The translations under genes and the position numbers were made by a program. From Thermoplasmata archaeon (GTDB lineage Archaea > Thermoplasmatota > Thermoplasmata > Thermoplasmatales > Thermoplasmataceae), in NCBI GenBank assembly GCA_021835265.1, contig JAKBQK010000146.1, positions 1 to 7,956 of the forward strand: DNA of 7,956 nt. The letters run 5' to 3'. The notes under the pieces are model-generated. The model had not been told where the DNA came from, did not search any database, and worked only from the letters and a program-made list of their open reading frames with translations. Below are positions 1-7,183 of this stretch, one piece after another (the stretch's first letter is position 1; each line of letters starts with the position of its first letter).

Positions 1-1488
1 GGCCTGTCTCATTGTATAGAGATGAAATGGCTCATATTGTCCATCCTCTAACTTCCGTCCAAACAGTTCCAGTGTCTTAGTTTTTGGTGTTGCTGTAAAT
101 GCATAGTAACTGACGTTTTTTTGCCTACCTCGTGCTTCCAGATCCTGAACTATGATATCTTCATATGTCTCCTCCTCTGTGTCATTCTCTTCTGCATCTT
201 CAAGACCGTTTGCAGTCAGTACGAGTTTCATGTTCTTACTGTTTTCACCTGTTGTTGATGAGTGAGCCTCGTCTATTATAACTGCAAATCTCTTTCCAGG
301 CAGATCCCTGATCTGGTCAACAATTCTTGGAAATTTTTGCAATGTGGTCACTATGATTTTCCTGCCCTTTTCCAGAGCCTCCCTGAGCTGTGCTGAACCT
401 CTGTCAATACGTGTAAGAGTTCCCGAAACTTGCTCGAACTGATGGAATGTCTTCTGAAGTTGTCTGTCCAGAACCTTTCTATCGGTTATTACAATAACAG
501 AATCATACACGTTTCTGTTTTCTGAGTCATGAAGGCTTGCAAGTCGATAGCCAAGCCATGATATGGTATTGCTCTTTCCACTTCCCGCGCTATGCTGTAC
601 AAGATAGTTTTTGCCTGTACCGGCACGTGAGGCATCAACAAGTTTTCTGACTGAATCTAATTGATGATACCTTGGGAATATAATCTTCTTTTCTCCTGTT
701 GGCTTCCCATTCTCATCATCCACATCCTGATAGTTGATAAAATTGGTAATAATATCAGATAAGGATTCCTTGGAAAGTATATCCATCCAAATATACTCGG
801 TTCTGAAGCCATTGGAAGGAGGATTGCCTGAACCTCCTTCATATCCCTTATTGAATGGAAAGAATCTAGTTCTTAATGCTTCAAGCTTTGTTGTCATGTA
901 GACCATTTCTTCATCCATGGCAAAGTGAACAAGACATCTGCCAAACTTGAATAATGGTTCATGAACATCACGTTCCTTATACTGATCAATTGCATCTTTC
1001 ACTGTGTATCTTGAACCACTCAATCTATCCTTTAGTTCTATTGTTATTACTGGCAGTCCGTTAATGAAGATTGCAAGATCAATGGATTTATTGTTCTTTT
1101 CACTGAAATATAGCTGTCGGATCACCGAGAATGTATTTGCCTGATGCAGTTTCATGAGATTCTCGTTCAAACCCGATTCTGGTTTTGGGTAAAATAGATC
1201 AAACGATACACCATAATCCTTTATTCCTCTTCTCAGAACATCTAGAGTTCCACGTTTCTCGATCTCTTCGTGCACCCTTTTAATGAACATATCTGAAACA
1301 CTTTCATTGTGTTGCTCCTTAAGCTTATCCCACTTTTCAGGCTGAGTTGAAAGAATGAAACCGATCAGCTTATCCTTATCCATGCATAATTTTTTATCGT
1401 AATTTGTAGAAATACGTCTCACATATAATTGTTCCTCAACAAGGTAACCTTCAATGTGTGACTCCATACTCTTCTCGGAAAGATCCAT
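1..1488 (-). CDS. hsdR: Type I restriction enzyme subunit R, N-terminal part (3' end off the window)
   Basis: This is the restriction and translocation subunit of a type I R-M complex. It would use ATP to pump DNA and cut unmethylated DNA away from the HsdS target. I read 496 codons without a stop, and the frame runs off the left edge. The HSDR_N nuclease domain covers about residues 10-200, with the PD-(D/E)xK signature D137, E151, K153 (SIDLAIF...VITIELKD) and a following QY at 169-170. The SF2 helicase motor starts near 270, with Walker A AGSGKS (301-306), DEAH (407-410) and motif III FTATPK (464-469). The rest of the motor and the C-terminal HsdM-binding part lie outside the window. The start at 1488 is the first ATG after hsdS; a second ATG at codon 8 (1467) is possible. 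It is 42 bases downstream of hsdS, with no Shine-Dalgarno. Motifs are intact, so it looks functional as far as seen. Confidence 0.95.
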   Translation of the reverse strand, partial: MDLSEKSMESHIEGYLVEEQLYVRRISTNYDKKLCMDKDKLIGFILSTQPEKWDKLKEQHNESVSDMFIKRVHEEIEKRGTLDVLRRGIKDYGVSFDLFYPKPESGLNENLMKLHQANTFSVIRQLYFSEKNNKSIDLAIFINGLPVITIELKDRLSGSRYTVKDAIDQYKERDVHEPLFKFGRCLVHFAMDEEMVYMTTKLEALRTRFFPFNKGYEGGSGNPPSNGFRTEYIWMDILSKESLSDIITNFINYQDVDDENGKPTGEKKIIFPRYHQLDSVRKLVDASRAGTGKNYLVQHSAGSGKSNTISWLGYRLASLHDSENRNVYDSVIVITDRKVLDRQLQKTFHQFEQVSGTLTRIDRGSAQLREALEKGRKIIVTTLQKFPRIVDQIRDLPGKRFAVIIDEAHSSTTGENSKNMKLVLTANGLEDAEENDTEEETYEDIIVQDLEARGRQKNVSYYAFTATPKTKTLELFGRKLEDGQYEPFHLYTMRQA

Positions 1489-1515
1489 ATTATGTCAATA
1501 AAATATATGAGTAAG

Positions 1516-1523
1516 AGATATAA
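1516..1523 (-). promoter_or_regulatory. Possible TATA box for hsdR
   Basis: In the 42-base gap between hsdS and hsdR the minus strand reads TTATATCT, 28-35 bases before the hsdR ATG. That would place a transcription start about 5 bases before the ATG, nearly leaderless. The gap contains no Shine-Dalgarno, unlike the hsdM-hsdS junction, which fits a separate promoter. Spacing is less exact than at hsdM, and AT-rich gaps produce TATA-like words by chance. Confidence 0.3.
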
Positions 1524-1530
1524 TCTTATC

Positions 1531-2892
1531 TCAATGTAAAGAATCACTTGGGGTTATTGGTGGAGTAACCCCTCTAACATCTATTTTTCCTGTTACTGCC
1601 TGTGTAATGAGTGATGTTTTGTATTCTTTCAGAAATTCTATTATTTTCTGCTGCTTTAGAACTAAAAGGTCTATCTTGTTTATTTCAGAAATAACATGTT
1701 GTACAATATGAATTTGTTCATCTAATGGCGGCAATCCTATTTTAAAATTTGCAATGAAAGCTTCGGTTATCCTTTTCTGGCCAGCAGAACCTTGCATAGA
1801 GGCTTCCCCAAGATTTCTAAAGAAATTTGTTATAGTTAAGAAATACAAAAATGATTTGTTCAAGACTGAGGACGGCCTAATTACCATTAATTCAGTAGAA
1901 CCGAATCCAGCATCAGGTTCAAGACCTTTTATTATAGCTCCTTTCCCATTTTCAAAGCATGGAGTAATCTTAGCCACAACAACATCTCCATTCCGAAAGT
2001 GTGTGTATCCCTTTATTACTTCATAGATAGATCTAAACTCTGTAAATCGCAAATAACCATCATCACCTATAGATTCCATTGGGAAAAATGGTACTTTGGT
2101 ATCATCCGTATAATCTTTTATCTCTGATTTCGATGGATTCAGTTTAGAGACTGACTTAATCCTAATTATTTTCCAATGTTCTGGTATCTGTCCAATCCAC
2201 TCAATTCCACTATCTTTCATAGGCACGTTTGGATCTAGACCCTTAGTGACAGCATTTGTTATAATTGCCTGGCGCTTCTCTTTTAAAAGTTCGATCATTT
2301 CTTGTGATCTTGAAATTATATTATCCATTAGATCAATTTCAGCGAATAAAACTTTCGTAATACTGGCTTGTTCACTAATGGGAGGAAGAGGTAAAATTAT
2401 ATTTTTAACTTTTTCCTCATTTATGTTATTTTGAGTATTAGAACTGAATAAAAAACTGACAAATGACTCAAATGCTTCTAGCGAGAACTTTAAGTAATCA
2501 TTAAGCACTTGATTTTCTCTGTTAAACAGCCCTAAGATAGCTTGATTTGTCGTAGCAGTTATTAACAACTTTGATACTTTACCAACGCTGGCGTACATAG
2601 AATAAAGTATCGTCCCGGGAGGGAGCAAAGTTAAATTCTTAGAATTAAGCCCAGAAGCAGTTATTTTTCTTTCAGTCTCCCTTATGGCATCTGATTTAGT
2701 AATGTCCCTAATTGTAACCCATGGAAAACCGCCTTCTGAAGTCCAATAATCATTATTATCAGTTGAAGGAGTGCCACCACCAATAAAATTTTGAATAATG
2801 TATTTTAGTTTTTTGGTGCTCCACGTCACTGGTATCTGTCCAATCCACTCTACACCACTGTCCTTGTATTCAGAATATTTTGGATACTTCAT
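1531..2892 (-). CDS. hsdS: Type I restriction-modification specificity subunit S
   Basis: HsdS recognises the bipartite target sequence for methylation and restriction. The protein has 453 residues and the classic two-half layout. Target recognition domain 1 covers about 11-170, with a central conserved helix region at about 172-220 (PPISEQASI, LLKEKRQAIITNAVTKGLDP). Target recognition domain 2 covers about 227-386, with a distal conserved region at about 388-440 (PPLDEQIHI, FLKEYKTSLITQAVTGKID). Each half opens with nearly the same words, DSGVEWIGQIP (11-21) and DSGIEWIGQIP (227-237), showing internal duplication. The recognition domains themselves differ, so the two half-sites should differ; the actual site cannot be read from sequence. 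The start ATG overlaps the hsdM stop by 4 bases (ATGA) and has a GAGAGGT ribosome site inside hsdM, so the two are translationally coupled. The length is usual for a full two-domain HsdS. Confidence 0.95.
   Translation of the reverse strand: MKYPKYSEYKDSGVEWIGQIPVTWSTKKLKYIIQNFIGGGTPSTDNNDYWTSEGGFPWVTIRDITKSDAIRETERKITASGLNSKNLTLLPPGTILYSMYASVGKVSKLLITATTNQAILGLFNRENQVLNDYLKFSLEAFESFVSFLFSSNTQNNINEEKVKNIILPLPPISEQASITKVLFAEIDLMDNIISRSQEMIELLKEKRQAIITNAVTKGLDPNVPMKDSGIEWIGQIPEHWKIIRIKSVSKLNPSKSEIKDYTDDTKVPFFPMESIGDDGYLRFTEFRSIYEVIKGYTHFRNGDVVVAKITPCFENGKGAIIKGLEPDAGFGSTELMVIRPSSVLNKSFLYFLTITNFFRNLGEASMQGSAGQKRITEAFIANFKIGLPPLDEQIHIVQHVISEINKIDLLVLKQQKIIEFLKEYKTSLITQAVTGKIDVRGVTPPITPSDSLH
2181..2202 (-). 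repeat. In-frame 22-base repeat in hsdS, second copy
   Basis: This is identical over 22 bases to 2829-2850. It encodes the EWIGQIP segment at the start of target recognition domain 2. The two copies are 648 bases (216 codons) apart and in the same frame. Confidence 0.9.
2829..2850 (-). repeat. In-frame 22-base repeat in hsdS, first copy
   Basis: This encodes the EWIGQIP segment at the start of target recognition domain 1 and is identical to 2181-2202. Recombination between the copies would delete one recognition domain plus the central conserved region and keep the frame. Confidence 0.9.
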
Positions 2893-4898
2893 TCTGTAAC
2901 CTCTCTGAGAAGATCTATAATTTCATTTCCTAGCTTCTTCAGATCTGCATCAATTTCTTCCAGTGGTCTTGGTGGAACAAATTTGTAAAAATACCTGTTA
3001 AATGGGATTTCATACCCAACCTTTCCTATTTTTCCGTCCTTAATATCTCTAACACTTTCGTTTATCCATGCATCTGGCACGAATGGTTTTACCTCTCTGT
3101 TAAAATAATCATCAATATCCTCCTTCAGAGGAACATTTTCATAATCTCTTAACTCTGTATCGGCTTCCGGCTTTCCATCTGTTTCTCTCGATATCTCGGC
3201 ATTTTCGTCCCGGACTCCAAATATCTTTAAGATCGCTTTTCTCTGAGCTACAGAAAGCTTAATTCCGTTAGTTAGAAGTAGAGATGATAATTTCTCTTCA
3301 AAGTCATTCTTATTATTGAATTCATTGCCTTTTAACTGGGATAATGAATTAACAATAACATCTTGAGTCTGTTGTTGATCGAGGGTTTTCTGCTTCCCGT
3401 TCTTCGTCTTCTCAAATACCTTATCCATAGAAAGTTTTGCAATTCCCTCTTCACTTATGACAAATTTCATTCTTAATGGTCTCTCTATGGTTATCTTCCT
3501 GTAGCCGAAATCCTCATTGTCAAATATCTTGACTCTTTCTCCATTTCTAGGATCAGTGAAAAGATTTCTGATCTTCTCTATATTCTCATCAGATATCTCC
3601 TTCCTCTTCTGCCCAAGACTCTTTTTCATGTCATCACTCATATCCCTTGCATCTATGAGCATGACCTTTCCTTTTCTATCTTGTTCCTTAACACTGGATA
3701 AAATCCATAGATAAGTGTTGATGTTTGTATTATAGAAGAGCTGATCCGGCAAGGCAATGATGGCTTCAAGCCAGTCATTTTCGATGATCCATCTTCTTAT
3801 TTCCGATTCTCCTGATCCTGCATCTCCTGTGAATAGAGGTGAGCCATTGAATACTATTGCAATCCTCGTCTTTGTTTCTGTTTCTGGAGGATGCATTTTT
3901 GATATCATGTGCTGAAGGAATAAAAACTGGCCATCATCTATTCTAGGTAAACCTGCTCCAAATCTTCCTGAGAAACCTCTCTCATATTCCTCCTCAATAA
4001 ATCCCTTATCCTGATTCCAGTCCTTTCCGAAGGGAGGGTTTGAAAGAATATAATCAAATTTCATGTCTGGAAACCCGTCATGTGAAAAACTTGAATTTGG
4101 TTTAATATTATCAGGATTTTCCCCCTTTATTATCATGTCTGATTTACACACTGCATATGTTTCATCATTGATCTCCTGACCGAACAGTTCAATTTGTGCT
4201 TTTCCTTCTATCTTCGAAATAACATGATCCTTTGCGACTGTGAGCATTCCCCCTGTTCCGCAGGCAGGATCATATACAGTTCTTATTATACCTGGTTTCT
4301 TTAGTATCTCCTTATCCTTAGACATCAGAATTTCTACCATCAATCTGATTATTTCCCTTGGCGTGAAGTGCTCTCCTGCCTCTTCATTGTTTGTTTCATT
4401 AAATTTCCTTATTAGCTCTTCAAAAATATACCCCATATCATGATTTGATATTACGGAAGGCCCAAGATCAATTTCGGAAAATTTCTGCACTACCTTGTAA
4501 AGAAGATCTTTCTCTAACAGATATGTGATACGATCTCTGATTTTGAATCTCTCCATAACATCTGTCAGATTGGGTGAAAAACCATTTAGGTAATCGAAGA
4601 AATTTTGTTTTATATTTGCAGGATCTGAGAGTAACTTTCCAAAATCAAATTTTGAAATGTTATAGAAATTATGTCCTGAGGCTTTCATGAGAACAGCGGA
4701 AGGATCTTCAAGTTTTCCAAAGTATATCTGGTATGTTTCAAGAACTTTTTCCTTAGATTCTGATAATTCACAATCCAGTCTTCTTAAGATAGTAAATGGC
4801 AATATTACGTCAGGATAGTCCTTTCGTTTGTAAACATCTCTCAATAAATCAGCAACGTTCCATATAAAATTTGTAACAGAATTGAAATTGCCATTCAT
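2889..4898 (-). CDS. hsdM: Type I restriction-modification DNA adenine methyltransferase subunit M
   Basis: HsdM transfers a methyl group from S-adenosylmethionine to N6 of adenine in the site chosen by HsdS, and forms the core of the complex. The protein has 669 residues. An N-terminal HsdM helical domain covers about 5-140. The N6_Mtase domain follows, with the conserved GEHFTPREI at 175-183, SAM-binding motif I DPACGTGG (210-217), FGQEIN (239-244) and catalytic motif IV NPPF (287-290). The region after about 480 is a long C-terminal extension ending in PDAWI, VGYEIPFNRYFY and PPRPLEEIDADL. From memory this ending is typical of a longer HsdM subclass, so the length is not odd despite exceeding the 500-530 residues of EcoR124I-like HsdM. 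It is the first gene of the minus-strand operon, with a TATA box 26 bases before the ATG, so it is probably translated from a leaderless mRNA. All catalytic motifs are intact. Confidence 0.96.
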   Translation of the reverse strand: MNGNFNSVTNFIWNVADLLRDVYKRKDYPDVILPFTILRRLDCELSESKEKVLETYQIYFGKLEDPSAVLMKASGHNFYNISKFDFGKLLSDPANIKQNFFDYLNGFSPNLTDVMERFKIRDRITYLLEKDLLYKVVQKFSEIDLGPSVISNHDMGYIFEELIRKFNETNNEEAGEHFTPREIIRLMVEILMSKDKEILKKPGIIRTVYDPACGTGGMLTVAKDHVISKIEGKAQIELFGQEINDETYAVCKSDMIIKGENPDNIKPNSSFSHDGFPDMKFDYILSNPPFGKDWNQDKGFIEEEYERGFSGRFGAGLPRIDDGQFLFLQHMISKMHPPETETKTRIAIVFNGSPLFTGDAGSGESEIRRWIIENDWLEAIIALPDQLFYNTNINTYLWILSSVKEQDRKGKVMLIDARDMSDDMKKSLGQKRKEISDENIEKIRNLFTDPRNGERVKIFDNEDFGYRKITIERPLRMKFVISEEGIAKLSMDKVFEKTKNGKQKTLDQQQTQDVIVNSLSQLKGNEFNNKNDFEEKLSSLLLTNGIKLSVAQRKAILKIFGVRDENAEISRETDGKPEADTELRDYENVPLKEDIDDYFNREVKPFVPDAWINESVRDIKDGKIGKVGYEIPFNRYFYKFVPPRPLEEIDADLKKLGNEIIDLLREVTE
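2899..2905 (-). promoter_or_regulatory. Ribosome binding site of hsdS
   Basis: The minus strand reads GAGAGGT, ending 6 bases before the hsdS ATG and lying inside the 3' end of hsdM. It matches the archaeal anti-Shine-Dalgarno sequence and supports the start at 2892 and coupled translation of an internal operon gene. Confidence 0.7.
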
Positions 4899-4920
4899 AT
4901 GATGTATAAAGATGAAAACA

Positions 4921-4932
4921 ATTTATAATTAT
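4921..4932 (-). promoter_or_regulatory. TATA box of the hsdMS(R) operon
   Basis: The minus strand reads ATAATTATAAAT, with TATAAAT centred 26 bases upstream of the hsdM ATG. This is the distance expected if transcription starts at the ATG itself. No Shine-Dalgarno lies between. The element is close to symmetric and reads TTTATAATTAT on the plus strand, so it could also drive rightward transcription starting near 4950. Confidence 0.7.
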
Positions 4933-5215
4933 CGATTTTCTGGCACAAAACCATAGTGAATTAGATCTTCTGTTTAGTTGAACAAATCCTGGGCAATTGA
5001 GATTTGAGAGGTGAATATATGCAGAACCGATTGGATGTGGTGAAAAAATAATAAATGTTTTCCATGACATTTTGCAAGTTTTTGTGTATTGCTAAGAAAA
5101 TGTATCTAAGATCACAGATATCTTTTCCTGAACAGATTTGTAATCCGATCCCTACAGTTGTATTATCACTTGATAAATCCGTAAGGCCATTTCTTATTCC
5201 ACTCGGTCACCCTGG
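4933..5215. other. Mostly non-coding stretch between the hsdM promoter and the AbrB gene leader
   Basis: No convincing gene lies between the hsdM promoter and the abrB promoter area. Frames of 60-70 codons on either strand here show no recognisable motif. They lack a TATA box or ribosome site at a useful distance, and look like chance frames. The only item of note is the short Shine-Dalgarno-led frame at 5006-5051. Confidence 0.6.
5006..5051 (+). other. Strong Shine-Dalgarno followed by a 10-codon reading frame
   Basis: The plus strand has GAGAGGTGA (5006-5014), a near-full complement to the archaeal 16S rRNA 3' end. Four bases later come an ATG (5019) and ten codons, MQNRLDVVKK, then TAA at 5049. 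It may be a leader peptide, the stump of a decayed gene, or chance. I do not recognise the peptide. A rightward promoter could come from the near-symmetric TATA element at 4921-4932. Confidence 0.2.
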
Positions 5216-5223
5216 GATATATT
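5216..5223 (+). promoter_or_regulatory. Possible TATA box of the AbrB-family gene
   Basis: GATATATT lies about 58 bases before the ATG at 5278. It would give a transcript starting near 5245 with a leader of about 30 bases. No Shine-Dalgarno stands before the ATG and no TATA element sits at -26, so the promoter assignment is weak. Confidence 0.3.
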
Positions 5224-5230
5224 CTCTTCA

Positions 5231-5255
5231 TCGCTGCAATTTCGCTACGCAGTGA
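5231..5255 (+). repeat. Imperfect inverted repeat upstream of the AbrB-family gene
   Basis: The arms are TCGCTGC (5231-5237) and GCAGTGA (5249-5255), 7 pairs with one G-T, around an 11-base centre. It overlaps the inferred transcription start of the downstream gene. That makes it a candidate operator rather than an RNA hairpin, because the left arm would not be transcribed from the proposed TATA box. Confidence 0.3.
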
Positions 5256-5277
5256 ACCCATAAACTTTATCGTCCAA

Positions 5278-5439
5278 ATGCCAGACAAACTCTTAGCAGT
5301 AACAAGAACTTCATCTAAAGGGTCATCATTAAGAATAACCCTACCAAAAGAGATAGCCGAGAAGTTGAATGTATCAGAATCTGAGCACATTGGATTTTAT
5401 GAAGTTAATGGGGAGATTGTGGTTAGGAAGATTGAGTAA
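5278..5439 (+). CDS. AbrB/SpoVT-MazE-like DNA-binding protein
   Basis: This 53-residue protein matches the AbrB swapped-hairpin fold, a homodimeric DNA-binding domain used by transition-state regulators and by MazE/VapB-type antitoxins. After a short N-terminus it shows the hallmark strand-turn-helix TSSKGSSLRITLPKEIAEKL (residues 11-30). A second hairpin follows, HIGFYEVNGEIVVRKIE (37-53). It ends right after the domain, with no C-terminal toxin-binding tail, so a pure regulator is as likely as an antitoxin. No toxin-like frame adjoins it. It diverges from hsdM across a 379-base gap and converges on the DUF262-DUF1524 gene with only 26 bases between stops. The frame stays open upstream to 5185 but holds no usual start codon, so 5278 is the only good start. 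Confidence 0.85.
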   Translation: MPDKLLAVTRTSSKGSSLRITLPKEIAEKLNVSESEHIGFYEVNGEIVVRKIE

Positions 5440-5454
5440 CCTCTACCTAGAACC

Positions 5455-5461
5455 AAAAAAA
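5455..5461 (-). terminator. Oligo-T terminator of the DUF262-DUF1524 gene
   Basis: The minus strand carries a run of seven T a few bases after the TAA of the DUF262-DUF1524 gene, inside the 26-base gap to abrB. Archaeal RNA polymerase ends transcription at such T-runs without needing a hairpin. Confidence 0.5.
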
Positions 5462-5465
5462 TAAG

Positions 5466-7148
5466 TTAAGGAGACTTTAGAATATTTTTTAAACGGTCTA
5501 TCATCCACTCTTGTCTTTTCTGAAGATTTTCCAGATTCCAATTTTGAAGTTTGGTTATATAATCGTTTATTTTATATCTTGTAGCCTTTGAATCACCTAT
5601 AGTGCCTTCATAATGTCTCTTCTTTGATTTAAAATCATGGTTGCTAATCTTATCATTTTTAGACGATGAGATAAGTGTCATGTTTCCAAGCTTATACAGA
5701 AATTGATTAGCATCGCTTTCGTTCCATTGTTCAGTCCAATAGTGAACTGATCTCCAAGCCTCAGGAAGTATATGATCAATAGAAGGCGAATCTTCGCCAA
5801 CTTGTTCAATATAACCTGTGCCTGAGTCATCATACAAATCGTACTCAATAAGGCGTAAGACTGCGCGCAACCAGTTTTTCGGCTTATCGACATAAACATC
5901 TTTATTCAGATTCTCAAAGGCCTGTCTTTCAAGATCTTCGTTTCTAATTTTTTCTTCAGCTAGGCTTATTATCTGAGAAAGTGGTTTATTATCCTTTACG
6001 AGTTTTAGAACCTTTATGGAGATGTCCTTTATGTTAGCTGAGTTATGCCCTGAAATCCAGTTCAAATAGTAAAGCCTTAAAAGCTCCTGAGCTAAGTCAG
6101 AAACATTGCTATAATCAACATTAATGGCTGTAGCTAGAATTACCTGCCAATAAACAGAATCATATAAATAATAGAATGGATAGACCACTCTGTCGTCTTT
6201 TATATATCTATCTACTCTGGAGTGCTCCCTGTGCAACTCTAGAAGGCTATCTGTAAATTGTTTCACTTTGTCTATGATTACCAAGGGTTTTTCACCTTTT
6301 GTTATCATCTTTGCATAAGTGTCATATACAATAGTTCTGGGGTTTTCACCAAGGTAATAGTATGAGTAAAGTGTAAAAATCCTCTCAAGGTTGTTCAGTG
6401 AGTCCCAAAGATCACTGAGTTGTTTTTGGACATTTTCAATTGCCCTCCACGAACCCATAAAAGTTTCCCTATCTCTGTCATTAAGCTTATCGTATAGAAT
6501 GACTTTTATAACCTCATCGTTCGACAAACTTGTGCCTCTGGTATTCATCACGTAAAAAAGTTTTACAGCAAAACCCTCTGTTTCAGTGTATATTCTTATT
6601 AAACTTACATTGTCAAGAATATAATCATAGTAAGCTTTAGCTTTATCTTCATCATCATACAAATCGTTCTCGGATAGCAATTCCTTGGTGATATAGTAAT
6701 AATTTGAGAATATATTTAGTTTATTCGGGTTCGGTTCTTTTCCGTCTAGGATATCTCTAAGAAACCCTTCCTGAAATTCGTTTCTTTGTTCAACACGAGG
6801 AGCAATCTTTATTCTGAATCTATTTTTATCGTCGTCGACTAGACATTTCTTCAACTCATTGGCCTTATATTTGTGATAGAATGCGGACAGAATCAAAGTG
6901 AGAGTTGTTAACCTTTGCTGCCCGTCTATAACGTCAAAACCTTCTGGCTTCTTTATTAATATAATACTCCCAATAAAGTACTCTCCAGTATCCATAGATT
7001 CTTTCATATCCTGTATAATTTGCTCTATCTGTTCTCTTTTCCATTTGAATGGCCTCTGATATTCAGGAATTGTGTAAAAATTATAACTGTTAGTTAACAA
7101 TTCACGTACCGTCAGCTTATCCGGTTTAAAGCTTTCTCCATTGACCAT
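5466..7148 (-). CDS. DUF262-DUF1524 (GmrSD-like) nuclease, probable restriction of modified DNA
   Basis: The protein belongs to the DUF262 plus DUF1524 family, which includes the type IV enzymes GmrSD and BrxU. In those the N-terminal domain hydrolyses NTP and the C-terminal His-Me/HNH-like domain cuts DNA. With the start at 7148 it has 560 residues. DUF262 shows YTIPEYQRPFKW (25-36), GSII (60-63), the nucleotide-site motif IDGQQRLTTL (74-83), and FYVMNTRGTSLSNDEV (198-213). DUF1524 follows a helical middle part, with IDHILPEAW (457-465; D458, H459), LGNMTLIS (487-494) and SKNDKISNHDF (496-506). All are intact. The frame can be extended to an ATG at 7259, but I prefer 7148: it has a TATA box exactly 26 bases upstream, the usual family N-terminus begins there, and the extra 37 residues are low-complexity. 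It is a single-gene transcript convergent with abrB. Its target and any need for a partner are unknown. Confidence 0.88.
   Translation of the reverse strand: MVNGESFKPDKLTVRELLTNSYNFYTIPEYQRPFKWKREQIEQIIQDMKESMDTGEYFIGSIILIKKPEGFDVIDGQQRLTTLTLILSAFYHKYKANELKKCLVDDDKNRFRIKIAPRVEQRNEFQEGFLRDILDGKEPNPNKLNIFSNYYYITKELLSENDLYDDEDKAKAYYDYILDNVSLIRIYTETEGFAVKLFYVMNTRGTSLSNDEVIKVILYDKLNDRDRETFMGSWRAIENVQKQLSDLWDSLNNLERIFTLYSYYYLGENPRTIVYDTYAKMITKGEKPLVIIDKVKQFTDSLLELHREHSRVDRYIKDDRVVYPFYYLYDSVYWQVILATAINVDYSNVSDLAQELLRLYYLNWISGHNSANIKDISIKVLKLVKDNKPLSQIISLAEEKIRNEDLERQAFENLNKDVYVDKPKNWLRAVLRLIEYDLYDDSGTGYIEQVGEDSPSIDHILPEAWRSVHYWTEQWNESDANQFLYKLGNMTLISSSKNDKISNHDFKSKKRHYEGTIGDSKATRYKINDYITKLQNWNLENLQKRQEWMIDRLKNILKSP
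7081..7097. repeat. 17-base direct repeat, copy 1 (inside the DUF262 coding region)
   Basis: The plus strand reads ttataactgttagttaa, an exact copy of 7597-7613. It contains the 13-base dyad TAACT-gtt-AGTTA. Here it encodes part of LTNSYN, about 50 bases into the coding sequence and about 75 bases downstream of the inferred TATA box. Confidence 0.8.
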
Positions 7149-7169
7149 TCGGGATAATGTACTGCTTTT

Positions 7170-7177
7170 CTTATAAA
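7170..7177 (-). promoter_or_regulatory. TATA box of the DUF262-DUF1524 gene
   Basis: The minus strand reads TTTATAAG, centred 25-26 bases upstream of the ATG at 7148. This matches the hsdM arrangement, implies a leaderless transcript, and decides the start codon chosen for the gene. Confidence 0.65.
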
Positions 7178-7183
7178 TTTTTG

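Noticed and set aside
1754..2434. Plus-strand frames opposite hsdS
   Set aside because: They are antisense shadows of a gene with clear HsdS domains; no motif or signal supports them.
4895..4902. Palindrome TCATATGA over the hsdM start codon
   Set aside because: Only 8 bases, common by chance in AT-rich DNA, and no related copy at the other promoters.
4849..5070. Minus-strand frame of 73 codons overlapping the hsdM start
   Set aside because: It overlaps hsdM in another frame, has no family motif, and covers the hsdM TATA box. It is a shadow frame.
5055..5255. Plus-strand frame of 66 codons upstream of the AbrB gene
   Set aside because: No ribosome site, no TATA box at leaderless distance, no recognisable motif, and odd composition. 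It covers the likely abrB promoter.
5166..5390. Minus-strand frame of 74 codons opposite the AbrB gene
   Set aside because: It lies antisense to the clear AbrB domain, with no motif of its own.
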